Assembly (NCBI GenBank): GCA_050115555.1 | Contig: JASFQI010000011.1 | Location: forward strand, 1-32,044 | Length of the DNA: 32,044 bases | Source: JASFQI01 sp050115555 | GTDB lineage: Bacteria; Desulfobacterota; DSM-4660; Desulfatiglandales; HGW-15 | Direction of reading: 5' to 3' | Shown here: positions 7,389 through 15,877 of the stretch, one piece after another | Position numbering within the stretch: the stretch's first letter is position 1 | Layout: each line of letters opens with the position of its first letter | Notes under the pieces: model-generated | Database searches by the model: none | What the model was told of the DNA's origin: nothing | Seen by the model: only the letters and a program-made list of their open reading frames with translations | Translations under genes and position numbers: made by a program

Positions 7389-8942
7389 CTACTTGATGAC
7401 CAGGTCGCCGAAGTAGGGGAAGTTCATGACGTTGACGATAGGCTCGATCTCCAGGTTCTTTTTTCCGGCATAGGAATGGTTCTGCCAGTGGAACGGCACG
7501 AATGCGGCGTCTTCATAGAGGATGCGTTCGACCTCCCGGAGCATCTGTGCCCGCTTTTCCACATCGGTCTCGGTCTGAGAGGCAAGAACCAGCTCATCCA
7601 CCTTGGGATTGCAGTAGTGCCCGCTGTTGTACTGGCCGTAGCCGGTCTCCTTGTTCGGGCACATGGTGAGGAACTCGGAGAAGTTGGCCGAGTCCTCGGT
7701 GTCCGAGTGCCAGCCGATCATCTGAATGTCGGCCACCTGCTCGTCGAACTGCTCCCAGTACTGGGCCTTGGGCATGGTCTTGAGGTCCACCTTGATGTTG
7801 ATCTTGGAGAGCATGCCGGCAAAGGCCTCGGCGATCTTCTCGTCGTTCACATAGCGGTTGTTGGGCGCAATGGCCGTGACCGTGAACCCGTTTTCGTAGC
7901 CGGCCTCCTTCATGAGCTGCTTGGACTTCTCCAGGTCAAAGCGGGGCACGAGGGCCGGGTTGTGCCCGGCATACCCCGCCGGGCTCTGCTGGGCCGCCGG
8001 CGTGGCAAAGCCTTTCATGATCTTGTCCACGATGCCCACCTGGTTCGTGGCGTAACAGATAGCCAGGCGCACCCGCGGATCCTTGAACTCCTCACGGCGG
8101 TTCTGGTTGAGCTGAAAGGTGATGATCCGTCCCCCGGAAATGGTCACCAGTTTGAGGTCCTTGTTCTTGCGGATCCTGTCATGGTCCTGGGGCGGGACCG
8201 GTGAGATGAAGTCCACGTCTCCTGCCAGCAGAGCGGCCACCCGTGTGGCGTCCTCCTTGATGGGGGTGAGGATGAATGTGTCCACATTCCCCGGGCTGTC
8301 CTTGTCCCAGTAGTCCTTGAACCGCTCAAAAACCACGCGCACGCCCTGCTCCCTTTCCTTGACAAAAAACGGACCGGTCCCGGATTCATGGTACTTGGCA
8401 AACGTCGGGGCGGTCTTGTGGATAGCGTCCTTGGGCTTGCCGTTCTCGTCTTCCCCAGTGTAGAAGTTGCTGTCCATGGGGAAGATGTAGGTGCCCATGT
8501 TCAGGACGAGTCCATAGGGCTTTTTTGTCTTGATGTCCACTGTGTAGTCGTCGACCACCTCGGCTCCGACAAAGGGTTCGAACAGCCCCTTGAAATCCGG
8601 GCTCACTTTCAGGCGCGCCAGGGTCCACTTGACGTCCTCTGCGGTAAAGGGGTTCCCGCTGTGGAACGTGACCCCCTTGCGCAGGTAGAAACGCCACGTG
8701 TTCTCGTCCAGTTTTTCCCACTTGACGGCCAGCCGAGGCTCGAAATCCCCCTCCTTGGTCCAGCGGACCAGAGGGTCGAAGGCCCAATGCGAGAGCTGCA
8801 GCATACCGCCGGACAGCTGCTCATGGGGATCCAGCGAAACGGGGTCGGCGTCCAGGGCGACCTTGAGTGTCTTGGCGGATACCCCTACCGATCCGCAGAA
8901 CACCAGGGCCAAGGCAAGGGAAAGGATGAGGTACTTTTTCAT
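7389..8942 (-). CDS. peptide ABC transporter substrate-binding protein, family 5
   Basis: A 517-residue secreted binding protein of the SBP_bac_5 family (DppA/OppA group). A clear signal peptide, MKKYLILSLALALVFCGSVGVSA, precedes the mature start KTLKVALDADP. Family landmarks include the early ADPVSLDPH segment, GTGPFFVKE and a C-terminal HWQNHSYAGKK. The start at 8942 is chosen over a longer reading from 9020 because AAGGAG lies six bases upstream and the signal peptide begins exactly there; the longer reading would run through the promoter. The F before the cysteine makes it an unlikely lipoprotein. It delivers peptide or a similar ligand to the DppBCDF-type complex encoded downstream. The ligand cannot be told from sequence. 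Confidence 0.93.
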   Translation of the reverse strand: MKKYLILSLALALVFCGSVGVSAKTLKVALDADPVSLDPHEQLSGGMLQLSHWAFDPLVRWTKEGDFEPRLAVKWEKLDENTWRFYLRKGVTFHSGNPFTAEDVKWTLARLKVSPDFKGLFEPFVGAEVVDDYTVDIKTKKPYGLVLNMGTYIFPMDSNFYTGEDENGKPKDAIHKTAPTFAKYHESGTGPFFVKEREQGVRVVFERFKDYWDKDSPGNVDTFILTPIKEDATRVAALLAGDVDFISPVPPQDHDRIRKNKDLKLVTISGGRIITFQLNQNRREEFKDPRVRLAICYATNQVGIVDKIMKGFATPAAQQSPAGYAGHNPALVPRFDLEKSKQLMKEAGYENGFTVTAIAPNNRYVNDEKIAEAFAGMLSKINIKVDLKTMPKAQYWEQFDEQVADIQMIGWHSDTEDSANFSEFLTMCPNKETGYGQYNSGHYCNPKVDELVLASQTETDVEKRAQMLREVERILYEDAAFVPFHWQNHSYAGKKNLEIEPIVNVMNFPYFGDLVIK

Positions 8943-9018
8943 GGCCTGCTCCTTTGTCTTGAGGGTGATCACTTCCTGCGTGAAAAACCACGACCGCAGT
9001 ATCAAATCATCAAAACGC

Positions 9019-9048
9019 ACTATAGCCAGACGCCTCCGCCTCCGTCAA
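9019..9048 (-). promoter_or_regulatory. sigma-70-type promoter of the dpp operon
   Basis: On the minus strand TTGACG (9048-9043) and TATAGT (9024-9019) are separated by 18 bases; each box matches consensus at 5 of 6 positions. The predicted transcript starts near 9012 and has a leader of about 70 bases before the ATG at 8942. It faces away from the promoter of the DUF1445 gene. Confidence 0.7.
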
Positions 9049-9077
9049 CTATTTAGGCCTTCCGGCGTCCATGCGGC

Positions 9078-9106
9078 TTGACAGTCCCTTCCTGCGCGGA
9101 TAGGAT
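9078..9106 (+). promoter_or_regulatory. sigma-70-type promoter of the DUF1445 gene
   Basis: A consensus -35 TTGACA (9078-9083), a 17-base spacer and a -10 TAGGAT (9101-9106, 4 of 6). The start of transcription would lie near 9113. The -35 boxes of this and the divergent dpp promoter are about 30 bases apart, so one bound regulator could affect both. Confidence 0.65.
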
Positions 9107-9118
9107 GCCTATCATACC

Positions 9119-9131
9119 ATACACAGTGTAT
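9119..9131. promoter_or_regulatory. palindromic candidate operator
   Basis: ATACAC-A-GTGTAT is a perfect 13-base inverted repeat just downstream of the predicted start of transcription of the DUF1445 gene, the classic position for a repressor site. The XRE-cupin regulator or another dimeric regulator could bind it; which one is not shown. Confidence 0.45.
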
Positions 9132-9138
9132 TTTCCAA

Positions 9139-9942
9139 ATGAACACTGGAGATCCTGCCTTGAACCACGACCTCAGTGCCGCCGAGCTGCGCAAACGCAT
9201 TCGAACCGAGCAATGGGTCGGGCCGACCACCGGCGCTGCCTCCGGGTTCGTTCAGGCTAACCTCGTGATGCTTCCTCAGGAGCACGCTTTCCACTTTCTC
9301 CTCTTTTGCGTCCGCAATCCAAAGCCGTGCCCCATTCTCGACGTGCTGGAGCCCGGCCAGACCGAGCCGGCCATCGCACCGGGTGCAGACCTGCGAACGG
9401 ACATCCCTCTGTACCGTATCCACGAAAACGGAGTGTTCAGGAAAGAGGTGCGAAACGTGACCGACTCCTTCACGGATCGCACGGTGAGCTTTTTGCTGGG
9501 TTGCAGCTTTTCTTTTGAAAACGCGCTCTTGGCCGCCGGAGTGCCGGTTCGGAACCTCGAAGAGAAGAAGAACGTTTCCATGTACATCACCAACCGGTCC
9601 TGCCGGTCGGCCGGCCCCTTTTCCGCACCCCTGGTGGTCACCATGCGGCCGATGTCCCCCGAGGCAGCCGTAAGGGCCGTCCAGGTGACCACCCGTTTTC
9701 ATCTCACGCACGGAGCGCCCGTTCACCTGGGATCCCCCCAGGACCTGGGCATCGACGACCTGGATCGACCGGATTTCGGCGATCCAGTGACCGTGCGCCC
9801 CGGCGAAATCCCTGTTTTCTGGGCCTGCGGTGTGACCTCATCGCTGGCCGTGGCATCGGCTAAGTTACCCCTCGTGATTTCCCACGCGCCGGGGCACATG
9901 TTCGTGTCCGACCGCAGGGACGAAGACCTGACGATCCTGTAG
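9139..9942 (+). CDS. DUF1445/YcsI-family putative hydro-lyase (D-glutamate cyclase family)
   Basis: A 267-residue cytoplasmic protein of the PF07286 family (UPF0317). Recognisable blocks are WVGPTTGAASGFVQANLVML near the start, the DIPLYRIHENG block, FLLGCSFSFENALLAAGVPVR, YITNRSCRSAGPF, and the C-terminal GVTSSLAVASAKLPLVISHAPGHMFVSD. Bacterial members are annotated as putative hydro-lyases; the animal relative DGLUCY is a D-glutamate cyclase that makes 5-oxo-D-proline. In Bacillus subtilis ycsI lies beside the 5-oxoprolinase genes, and here pxpCBA lie about 5 kb away, beyond the liv operon. That context supports a role in 5-oxoproline or glutamate-derivative metabolism, but the reaction in this organism is not proven. 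The gene has its own promoter. Confidence 0.9.
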   Translation: MNTGDPALNHDLSAAELRKRIRTEQWVGPTTGAASGFVQANLVMLPQEHAFHFLLFCVRNPKPCPILDVLEPGQTEPAIAPGADLRTDIPLYRIHENGVFRKEVRNVTDSFTDRTVSFLLGCSFSFENALLAAGVPVRNLEEKKNVSMYITNRSCRSAGPFSAPLVVTMRPMSPEAAVRAVQVTTRFHLTHGAPVHLGSPQDLGIDDLDRPDFGDPVTVRPGEIPVFWACGVTSSLAVASAKLPLVISHAPGHMFVSDRRDEDLTIL

Positions 9943-10054
9943 CGTCCCTGCTTATTTCGCCGGTCCTCATCCCGGACCCGGAAGAAGGTTTGAACGCCTA
10001 CCCTCTGTGGTGCGTGGCGTTTTATTTGTCTGGATGTGCCTTCATTCATTCTGG

Positions 10055-10075
10055 ACCGGCCCTTTACGGGCCGGT
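10055..10075 (+). other. stem-loop in the leader of the liv operon
   Basis: ACCGGCCC (10055-10062) pairs with GGGCCGGT (10068-10075) around a five-base loop, ending just before the ribosome-binding site (AAAGGAGG) of the binding-protein gene. There is no T tract after it, so a 5' RNA-stabilising hairpin or a DNA operator is likelier than a terminator. Further upstream, 10015-10029 (TGGC, then TTGT) weakly resembles a sigma-54 promoter but lacks the -12 GC. Confidence 0.45.
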
Positions 10076-10094
10076 ATAAAAGGAGGGAAAAAAC

Positions 10095-11408
10095 ATGAAA
10101 GCACGGGCGAAAAAATTCATGCTGGTCCTCTGCGCCCTGGTCGTGGCCGGGTTCGCGGTGCCTTCCGGCGCATGGGCGGTGGATGAGATCAAGATCGGGG
10201 TCATCTATCCCTTGACCGGCGGGGCCGCTGCCGCGGGCCGGGAGCTCCGGGCCGGTGCGGAGCTTGCAGCGAAGATCGCCAATGAGGCCATGCCCGAACT
10301 GGCCATGACCATGGCCAAGAACGAGGGCATCAAGTCCCTGGGCGGGGCGAAAATCACCCTCATCTTCAAGGATCATGAAGGCAACCCCACGCTGGGAGCC
10401 GACCTGGCCAAAAAGCTGATCCTGGACGACAAGGTGGACGGCATTCTCGGGTGTTACCACAGCTCCGTCACCAAGACCGTCAGCGCGGTGTGCGAGCAGT
10501 ACGGCATCCCCATGATCAACGGGTCGTCCACGTCGCCGGCCCTGACGCAGCGGGGCTTCAAGTGGTTCTGGAGGACCACGCCCCACGACAAGTGGTTCAC
10601 CAAGGACCTCTTCGAACTCCTGGTCGGCCTGACCGAAGGCAAGGTACGGGGGGTGGATGCCGTAGACAAGAAGGATATCATGAACCTGGCCTCGGCCTGC
10701 GAAAAAACGGAGTGGGGGTCCCACGTGTCCGGCCTGATCGAGGCCCTTGCAGAAGAGTACGGCTTCCGGCTGAACAAGTCGCTTCTCTACGCCGCCAAAT
10801 CGGCCGACCTGTCCAGTGAGGTACGTTCGCTCAAGGCCTCCCGGGCGGACGTGATGCTATTTGCTTCGTACACCTCGGACGCCATCCTCCTGGTCAAAAC
10901 GCTCAAGGCCCAGAAGTCCGCCCCCAAGGTCATCTGGGGCCAGGACGCCGGCTTTGAGAAACCGGAGTTCCGAAGCACCCTCGGCGGGGACATCGAAGGC
11001 ATCCTGACACGGACCGTCTTCCTGCCCAAGGTCGTGGAAATCAAGAAACTGGCCGGGGACGTCAACAAGCTTTACAAGGCCAAGACGGACAACGATCTCG
11101 GGGGCGCGTCGGCCCGGGCCTTTACCGGGCTCCAGACCTGGGTTCATGTCCTGGAAAAGGCCGGATCCAAGGATCCCGCCGCCATTCAGAAGGCTGCGAA
11201 CAGCATCCACATCCCGGGCGACGAGCTGGTCGTGCCCTGGGCCGGCATCCAATTCTCCACATCCGGCGACGAAATCGGCCAGAACACCCTGGGCTCCGGC
11301 CTGATCGGGCAGTACCAGAAAGGCCCGGATGGAGAAATCGGCCTGGAGATTGTCTACCCCTTCGATGTCGCATCCGCCGACATGATCTTCCCGTTTGCGG
11401 GCTTCTGA
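10095..11408 (+). CDS. branched-chain amino acid/amide-type ABC substrate-binding protein
   Basis: A 437-residue periplasmic binding protein of the Peripla_BP_6 (LivJ/LivK) class. A signal peptide (about residues 1-28, ending SGAWA) precedes IKIGVIYPLTGGAAAAG, the typical first strand and ligand loop. Further family blocks are LILDDKVDGILGCYHSSVT and YGIPMINGSSTSPALTQRG. AAAGGAGG before the ATG sets the start. At 437 residues it is longer than E. coli LivJ (about 367), as is common for the amide/urea-type members. It opens the liv operon. Given the 5-oxoproline genes on both sides, the ligand may be an amide, lactam or glutamate derivative rather than leucine; this is an inference. Confidence 0.92.
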   Translation: MKARAKKFMLVLCALVVAGFAVPSGAWAVDEIKIGVIYPLTGGAAAAGRELRAGAELAAKIANEAMPELAMTMAKNEGIKSLGGAKITLIFKDHEGNPTLGADLAKKLILDDKVDGILGCYHSSVTKTVSAVCEQYGIPMINGSSTSPALTQRGFKWFWRTTPHDKWFTKDLFELLVGLTEGKVRGVDAVDKKDIMNLASACEKTEWGSHVSGLIEALAEEYGFRLNKSLLYAAKSADLSSEVRSLKASRADVMLFASYTSDAILLVKTLKAQKSAPKVIWGQDAGFEKPEFRSTLGGDIEGILTRTVFLPKVVEIKKLAGDVNKLYKAKTDNDLGGASARAFTGLQTWVHVLEKAGSKDPAAIQKAANSIHIPGDELVVPWAGIQFSTSGDEIGQNTLGSGLIGQYQKGPDGEIGLEIVYPFDVASADMIFPFAGF

Positions 11409-11443
11409 TTCCAGAAGCCTCCACTGACGTGAAGGACCCGCGT

Positions 11444-11473
11444 CGTCTCCCCTTCCCCTTCGGGGGGGGAGAC
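11444..11473 (+). other. stem-loop between the liv-type binding protein and livH
   Basis: CGTCTCCCC (11444-11452) pairs with GGGGAGACG (11465-11473) around a 12-base loop. No T tract follows. Placed right after the binding-protein gene, it could protect the 3' end of a processed binding-protein mRNA or reduce read-through into the permease genes. Confidence 0.6.
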
Positions 11474-11498
11474 GCTCGGGTGAAGTAAGGGCTTTTCT

Positions 11499-12413
11499 AT
11501 GGATATTCTCATCGGCTCGCTGGTCGCGGGGATCCTCATCGGCATGGTGCTCGCCCTGGTCGCCCTGGGGCTGAACATGATCTTCGGAGTGATGGACATC
11601 ATCAACTTCGCTCATGGCGAGTTTTTGATGATCGGCATGTACACGGGGCTTCTCACAGCGGAGGCCTCGGGGATGGATCCCCTCCTGACCCTCCCGGTGG
11701 CCGGCGTGGTGGGCTTTGTGCTGGGCGTACTCTGCTACTACGGATTCATCAAGTTTCTCCTCCGCGGCCCCCTGGTGGCCCAGCTGCTCGGAACCTTCGG
11801 GCTCATGCTCTTCCTGAGAAACCTGGCCCTGCTCCTGTTTGGATCGGAGGATCGGGCCCTTCATCACGGCATCCTGGTCGGCAGGAGCTTCGAGCTGGGT
11901 ATGGGCGTCATCATTCCGGCGACCAAGCTCGCGGCCGCCGGCCTGTCTGTGATCGCCTTTGTCTCCGTGTGGTTGCTGATGAACCGGACCCGGACGGGAA
12001 AGGCCCTGACCGCCACGGCCCTGAACGCTCAGGGGGCCCGGTACATGGGCATCAACACGGAACGTATGAATGCCTTGGCCTGGGGTATCGGTGGGGGCAC
12101 GGTCACCGTCGCCGGGGCCCTCCTGGTGAACTTCTGGTCGGTCAACCCGTTTGTCGGGCTCCTCTTCTGTATGATCGCCTTTGCCATCGTCGCCCTGGGA
12201 GGGTTCGGCAGCGTGCCCGGCGCCTTCGTTGCCGGACTGATCGTGGGGATCATCATGGAGATTCCGGGGATCTGGGACTTCTTCACCTACACATTCAACG
12301 TGGAGTGGATGATGGATGTTCCCATGACCTCGTTCAAGTACATGTGGGTCTACCTGGCGTACTTCCTCATCATGGTGGTCCGGCCGAGGGGTCTGTTCGG
12401 ATGGAAGCACTGA
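11499..12413 (+). CDS. livH: branched-chain-type ABC permease LivH
   Basis: A 304-residue inner-membrane protein with about eight hydrophobic segments and the BPD_transp_2 domain of LivH permeases. The early LGLNMIFGVMDIINFAHGEFLMIGMY is diagnostic. It ends with VRPRGLFGWKH, a usual LivH tail. TAAGGG lies seven bases before the ATG. It overlaps livM by 13 bases, so the two permeases are probably translated together, and they should form the heterodimeric channel of this importer. Confidence 0.94.
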   Translation: MDILIGSLVAGILIGMVLALVALGLNMIFGVMDIINFAHGEFLMIGMYTGLLTAEASGMDPLLTLPVAGVVGFVLGVLCYYGFIKFLLRGPLVAQLLGTFGLMLFLRNLALLLFGSEDRALHHGILVGRSFELGMGVIIPATKLAAAGLSVIAFVSVWLLMNRTRTGKALTATALNAQGARYMGINTERMNALAWGIGGGTVTVAGALLVNFWSVNPFVGLLFCMIAFAIVALGGFGSVPGAFVAGLIVGIIMEIPGIWDFFTYTFNVEWMMDVPMTSFKYMWVYLAYFLIMVVRPRGLFGWKH

Positions 12414-13408
12414 AAAACGCCATCGATTTTACCGATTTTCCGCGGTTGGACCTGGTGGTCGCCGGGGCCGTCTCCGCCTTTCTGCTGCTGTTCCCGGTCT
12501 TCCCCCACTCCTCCTTTGCCATGTCCACGATGATCCAGTTCCTCATGTTCTCGCTCTACGGCATGGGCTGGAACACCATCGGGGGGTACGGAGGGCAGGT
12601 GGACCTGGGAAAGGCCCAGTACGTGGGCATCGGGGCGTACACCACGGCGGTCATGCTGATCCGCTGGGACATCCCGTTCTGGGTTTCCATGCCCATCGGC
12701 ATGGGCCTGGCCGTTCTGTGGTCCTTTATCATCGGGTATCCCCTCTTCCGGCTCAAGGGACACTACTTTGCCATCGCCACCATCGCCACCTCTCTGGTGC
12801 TGAAGGACCTTTTCGAAGTATGGGACTTCGTCGGTGCAGCCAGGGGCCTAGGGATCTCTCCCATCGAGTACACCCCCCCGGACTTCTGGCGGCTGATCTT
12901 CAAGGAGGATGTATACTACTACTACGTCCTCCTCGGCTTCTTCCTGGCCGGCATCCTTTACATGAACTGGTTCCGTAAATCCCGCCTCGGGTTTCAGCTC
13001 CGCTCCATCAAGGACAACGAGGACGTGGCCCGCTCCCTGGGCATCAACGTCCACTGGGCCAAGATCAAAACGTATGCCATTGCCACAGCCTTCGTGAGCA
13101 TGGTGGGCTCCTTTCACGCCTGCTATATCAAAAACATCGAACCCGAAGACACCATGAGCCTGGACATCTCGATTCTCATCGCCCTGATGGCCATGCTTGG
13201 AGGAGCCGGATCCCTCTGGGGCCCGATCATCGGGGCCGGCATCCTGATCCCCCTGAAAAGCTACCTCAAGGAGTGGCTCGGAGCCCAGGCCGGTCTGGTC
13301 GGCATCGACCTGATCCTCTACGCCTTGATCATCATGGCGGTCAGCGCTTTCGAGCCGCGTGGAATCTGGGGCATTGTTGAAAAAATCCGCCGGAGGAGAC
13401 GTCACTGA
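12401..13408 (+). CDS. livM: branched-chain-type ABC permease LivM
   Basis: A 335-residue permease with about nine or ten membrane segments. YGMGWNTIGGYGGQVDLGKAQYVGIGAY and LFRLKGHYFAIATIA are LivM landmarks, and LGINVHWAKIKTYAIATAFVSMVG is the cytoplasmic coupling and following helix region. The start at 12401 (MEALKNAID) is preferred: GAGGGG lies nine bases upstream, and the much longer open frame reaching back to 11969 lies over livH and has no family similarity. The stop overlaps the livG start by one base (TGATG). Confidence 0.93.
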   Translation: MEALKNAIDFTDFPRLDLVVAGAVSAFLLLFPVFPHSSFAMSTMIQFLMFSLYGMGWNTIGGYGGQVDLGKAQYVGIGAYTTAVMLIRWDIPFWVSMPIGMGLAVLWSFIIGYPLFRLKGHYFAIATIATSLVLKDLFEVWDFVGAARGLGISPIEYTPPDFWRLIFKEDVYYYYVLLGFFLAGILYMNWFRKSRLGFQLRSIKDNEDVARSLGINVHWAKIKTYAIATAFVSMVGSFHACYIKNIEPEDTMSLDISILIALMAMLGGAGSLWGPIIGAGILIPLKSYLKEWLGAQAGLVGIDLILYALIIMAVSAFEPRGIWGIVEKIRRRRRH

Positions 13409-14154
13409 TGACCTTGCTGGAAGTCCAGAACCTCACCAAAGATTTCGGCGGACTCCGGGCGAACAACGACGTCTCGTTCTCCCTGGAGCGGGGTGAGCTC
13501 CTCGGCCTGATCGGACCGAACGGGGCCGGAAAGACCACACTCTTCAACTGTACCTCCGGCCTCCACCCGGTCACCTCCGGACGCATCCTCTTTGACGGCG
13601 AGGACGTCACCGGGGTGAAGGCCTACGAAATGGCCAGACGCGGCCTGGCGCGGACGTTCCAGGTCTACGTGGCCTCAGGGGACCTGACCGTGAAGGAAAA
13701 TGTCATGGTCGGCTGCTTCATGCGGACCTCGTCCCGAGCCGAGGCCGGGGCGCGTGCCGATGTTCTTCTCAAAGAACTGCACCTCGAGGACATGTCCGGC
13801 TGGCAGGTGGGAGAGCTTCCCGTGGCCGCCCAGAAGCGTGTGACCATGGCCACCGCCATCGGGTCCGACCCCAAGCTGCTGCTGCTGGACGAAGTGGCCG
13901 CGGGATTGAACCCGGCGGAGGTCGAGGAAATCATCGCCACCATCCGCTACGTGCACGACGATCTAGGCGTGACCGTCATGCTGATCGAGCACGTAATGGC
14001 GCTAGTCATGCGAATCAGCGATCGCGTGATCGTCCTGGATTCGGGTCGCCTGATTGCGGAGGGGGATCCGGAAACCATTGCCAACGATCCCCAGGTGATC
14101 AAGGCCTACCTGGGCGACCGGTATGTCCGCGAACACGGCGAGGCATCGGCTTGA
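13408..14154 (+). CDS. livG: branched-chain-type ABC ATP-binding protein LivG
   Basis: A 248-residue ATPase. Walker A GPNGAGKTT is at 36-44 and Walker B LLLLDE at 157-162. The signature region reads LPVAAQKR (137-144) rather than LSGGQ, a variant that occurs in one LivG subgroup, so it is probably functional. The C-terminal EHVMALVMRISDRVIVLDSGRLIAEG is typical of LivG. A GGAGGAG site and a one-base overlap with livM set the start. It pairs with LivF. Confidence 0.93.
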   Translation: MTLLEVQNLTKDFGGLRANNDVSFSLERGELLGLIGPNGAGKTTLFNCTSGLHPVTSGRILFDGEDVTGVKAYEMARRGLARTFQVYVASGDLTVKENVMVGCFMRTSSRAEAGARADVLLKELHLEDMSGWQVGELPVAAQKRVTMATAIGSDPKLLLLDEVAAGLNPAEVEEIIATIRYVHDDLGVTVMLIEHVMALVMRISDRVIVLDSGRLIAEGDPETIANDPQVIKAYLGDRYVREHGEASA

Positions 14155-14185
14155 ACCTCGGAACACACGGAAACCGGGCGGAAAC

Positions 14186-14902
14186 ATGACCGATCCCATG
14201 CTTCAGGTGGAAAACATCAAAGTGCGTTACTCCGGGCTTCCCGTGCTCCACGGAGTATCCCTTCACGTGGACGAGGGAGAGACCGTGTGTGTGGTGGGCT
14301 CCAACGGGGCAGGGAAGTCCACGCTCCTCCGTGCCATCATGTGCACGAGGCCCGTGTTCGAGGGCCGCATCCTCTTCCAGGGTAAGGAGGTGCACCGGTC
14401 CAAGACCGAGGACATGGTGAGCATGGGCGTAGTGTACGTTCCGGAGGAAAAGATGCTCTTCATGCCCGTCTCCGTGGAAGAAAACCTTCTGCTGGGCGCG
14501 CATGTGCTGACGGACAAGGAAAAAGTTCACAAAAACCTCGAGTTCGTGTACGAGCTCTTTCCCAACCTGAAGGCCCGAAAAAAGCAGGCGGCGTCCACCC
14601 TCTCGGGCGGCGAGCAGCAGATGGTGGCCATCGGCCGCGGGCTCATGTCCAACCCCACGGTGCTCATGCTGGACGAACCGTCCCTCGGTCTCGCCCCCTT
14701 CCTCGTGGACCAGGTCCTGGACACGGTCCGGCGTCTGAAGCAGGAGGGGATCACCATTCTCCTCGTGGAGCAAAACGTTCGGGAGTCTCTGGACTTGGCC
14801 GACCGGGGATACGTGATTCAGACCGGGCAGATCATCGCAGAGGGCTCGGGCAAGGAGCTCCTGGAAAGCGACCTGTTCCGCTCCGCCTTTCTGGGCATCT
14901 GA
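14186..14902 (+). CDS. livF: branched-chain-type ABC ATP-binding protein LivF
   Basis: A 238-residue ATPase with Walker A GSNGAGKST (38-46), signature LSGGE (139-143) and Walker B VLMLDE (159-164); VYVPEEKMLFMPVSVEENL is the LivF-type loop. The start at 14186 is chosen because it gives the usual LivF length and N-terminus (MTDPMLQVENIKVRY); an earlier ATG at 14123 would add residues that lie over the end of livG and look non-coding. It is the last gene of the liv operon and stops only six bases from the stop of the convergent pxpC. Confidence 0.93.
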   Translation: MTDPMLQVENIKVRYSGLPVLHGVSLHVDEGETVCVVGSNGAGKSTLLRAIMCTRPVFEGRILFQGKEVHRSKTEDMVSMGVVYVPEEKMLFMPVSVEENLLLGAHVLTDKEKVHKNLEFVYELFPNLKARKKQAASTLSGGEQQMVAIGRGLMSNPTVLMLDEPSLGLAPFLVDQVLDTVRRLKQEGITILLVEQNVRESLDLADRGYVIQTGQIIAEGSGKELLESDLFRSAFLGI

Positions 14903-14908
14903 CGATCC

Positions 14909-15877
14909 TCAAAGGCCGGCACTCCCCCCGAATCTCAACCCTTTAAAAACCGCCTCCGCCTCCAGAAAAGCCTTGTGCGCCTCCTCCAGCGTCACCGCCT
15001 GAAAACGGATCCGGTGGCCCGGCCTGGCTTGTCCCAGGAGCGGTACGTCGGTCGAGATGACCGTGGCGATCTTCCGGTAACCGCCGGTGACGGTCTCTCC
15101 GAGGATTAAAATGGGATTCCCGTCTCCCGGGACCTGCACGGCCCCCGGGACCACGCCCTCGGAGATGATGGAGCCGGCCAGGCCGGGCTTCCTCTGGATC
15201 GAAGGCCCTGCCAGTCGAATACCGGTACGGTCGGAGCGGGGTGTCACCTCGAAGTCCGCGTCATGAAAGCGGTCCAGGGCCTCCTGCGGAAAATGATCCG
15301 CCTGGGGCCCAGGAACGGTCCGGACCCGAATCCTGGACAGGAAGGAGGGCACGGCCGTCTCGGGGAACACCCGGTCCTTCGCGCTTCGGAACTTGCCATC
15401 ACAGCAGGCAAGGAGCACGTCCCCTTGCCGAAGAGGTCTTCCCTCCAGGCCCCCGAAACTGGCCCGAAGATTGGTGGAACGACTCCCCAGGACCCACGGA
15501 ACGTCAATGCCTCCGCTTACGGCCAGGTAGGCTCGACATCCCGTTTTCGGGCCCTGAAACGAGAGTTCGTCTCCCTTCTCGACCTCGTGCGACCGCCACA
15601 TGGGGAACGGATGCCCGTTCAAAGAGGGCTGAAGATCCCCGCCTGTCACTGCAATGGTGACGCACTCGAGCACCCGGACCTTCAGCCCCATCAGGGTCAC
15701 TTCGATCCCGGCCTCACCCTCCTCGTTTTCCACCAGCAGATTGGCCGCACGAAGAGAAAAGCAATCCACGGCGCCGCTTCGAGGGACCCCGTAACGGCCC
15801 GCACCGAGCCTCCCCAAATCCTGGACCGTGCTCATGGGACCCGGGGCCACGACCTCCAGTGCCTTCACGGCCTCCAA
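14909..15877 (-). CDS. pxpC: 5-oxoprolinase subunit PxpC (KipA/biotin-dependent carboxyltransferase family)
   Basis: A 322-residue protein of the CT_A_B (AHS2) family. Landmarks are GPMSTVQDLGRLGAGRYGVPRSGAVD near the start, the GIDVPWVLGSRSTNL segment, RTGIRLAGP, SEGVVPGAVQVPGDGNPILI and the late LGETVTGGYRKIATV. With PxpA and PxpB it makes the ATP-dependent 5-oxoprolinase that opens 5-oxoproline to glutamate. The start appears to be TTG at 15877, preceded by GGAGGAG at about eight bases, and overlaps the end of pxpB by 13 bases. In older annotation this family is called urea amidolyase-like or KipA; adjacency to pxpA and pxpB favours the PxpC role. Confidence 0.92.
   Translation of the reverse strand: MEAVKALEVVAPGPMSTVQDLGRLGAGRYGVPRSGAVDCFSLRAANLLVENEEGEAGIEVTLMGLKVRVLECVTIAVTGGDLQPSLNGHPFPMWRSHEVEKGDELSFQGPKTGCRAYLAVSGGIDVPWVLGSRSTNLRASFGGLEGRPLRQGDVLLACCDGKFRSAKDRVFPETAVPSFLSRIRVRTVPGPQADHFPQEALDRFHDADFEVTPRSDRTGIRLAGPSIQRKPGLAGSIISEGVVPGAVQVPGDGNPILILGETVTGGYRKIATVISTDVPLLGQARPGHRIRFQAVTLEEAHKAFLEAEAVFKGLRFGGSAGL

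Noticed and set aside
8874..8942. Lipoprotein signal in the peptide-binding protein
   Set aside because: The residue before the cysteine is Phe, which does not fit a lipobox; ordinary signal peptidase cleavage after VSA is more likely.
10015..10029. Sigma-54 promoter before the liv operon
   Set aside because: TGGC and TTGT are spaced correctly but the -12 GC is GT; too weak to list as a feature of its own.
11969..12400. N-terminal extension of livM over livH
   Set aside because: The extra 144 residues have no similarity to permeases and overlap livH in another frame; the internal ATG at 12401 gives the usual LivM N-terminus.
10857..12410. A 517-codon minus-strand frame across the liv binding protein and livH
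   Set aside because: It is antisense to two unmistakable importer genes and has a His/Asp/Gln-rich, non-protein-like composition.
13816..13842. Missing LSGGQ in LivG (LPVAAQKR) as a sign of inactivation
   Set aside because: The LP-x-x-x-QKR form occurs in a subgroup of normal LivG proteins, and both Walker motifs are intact.
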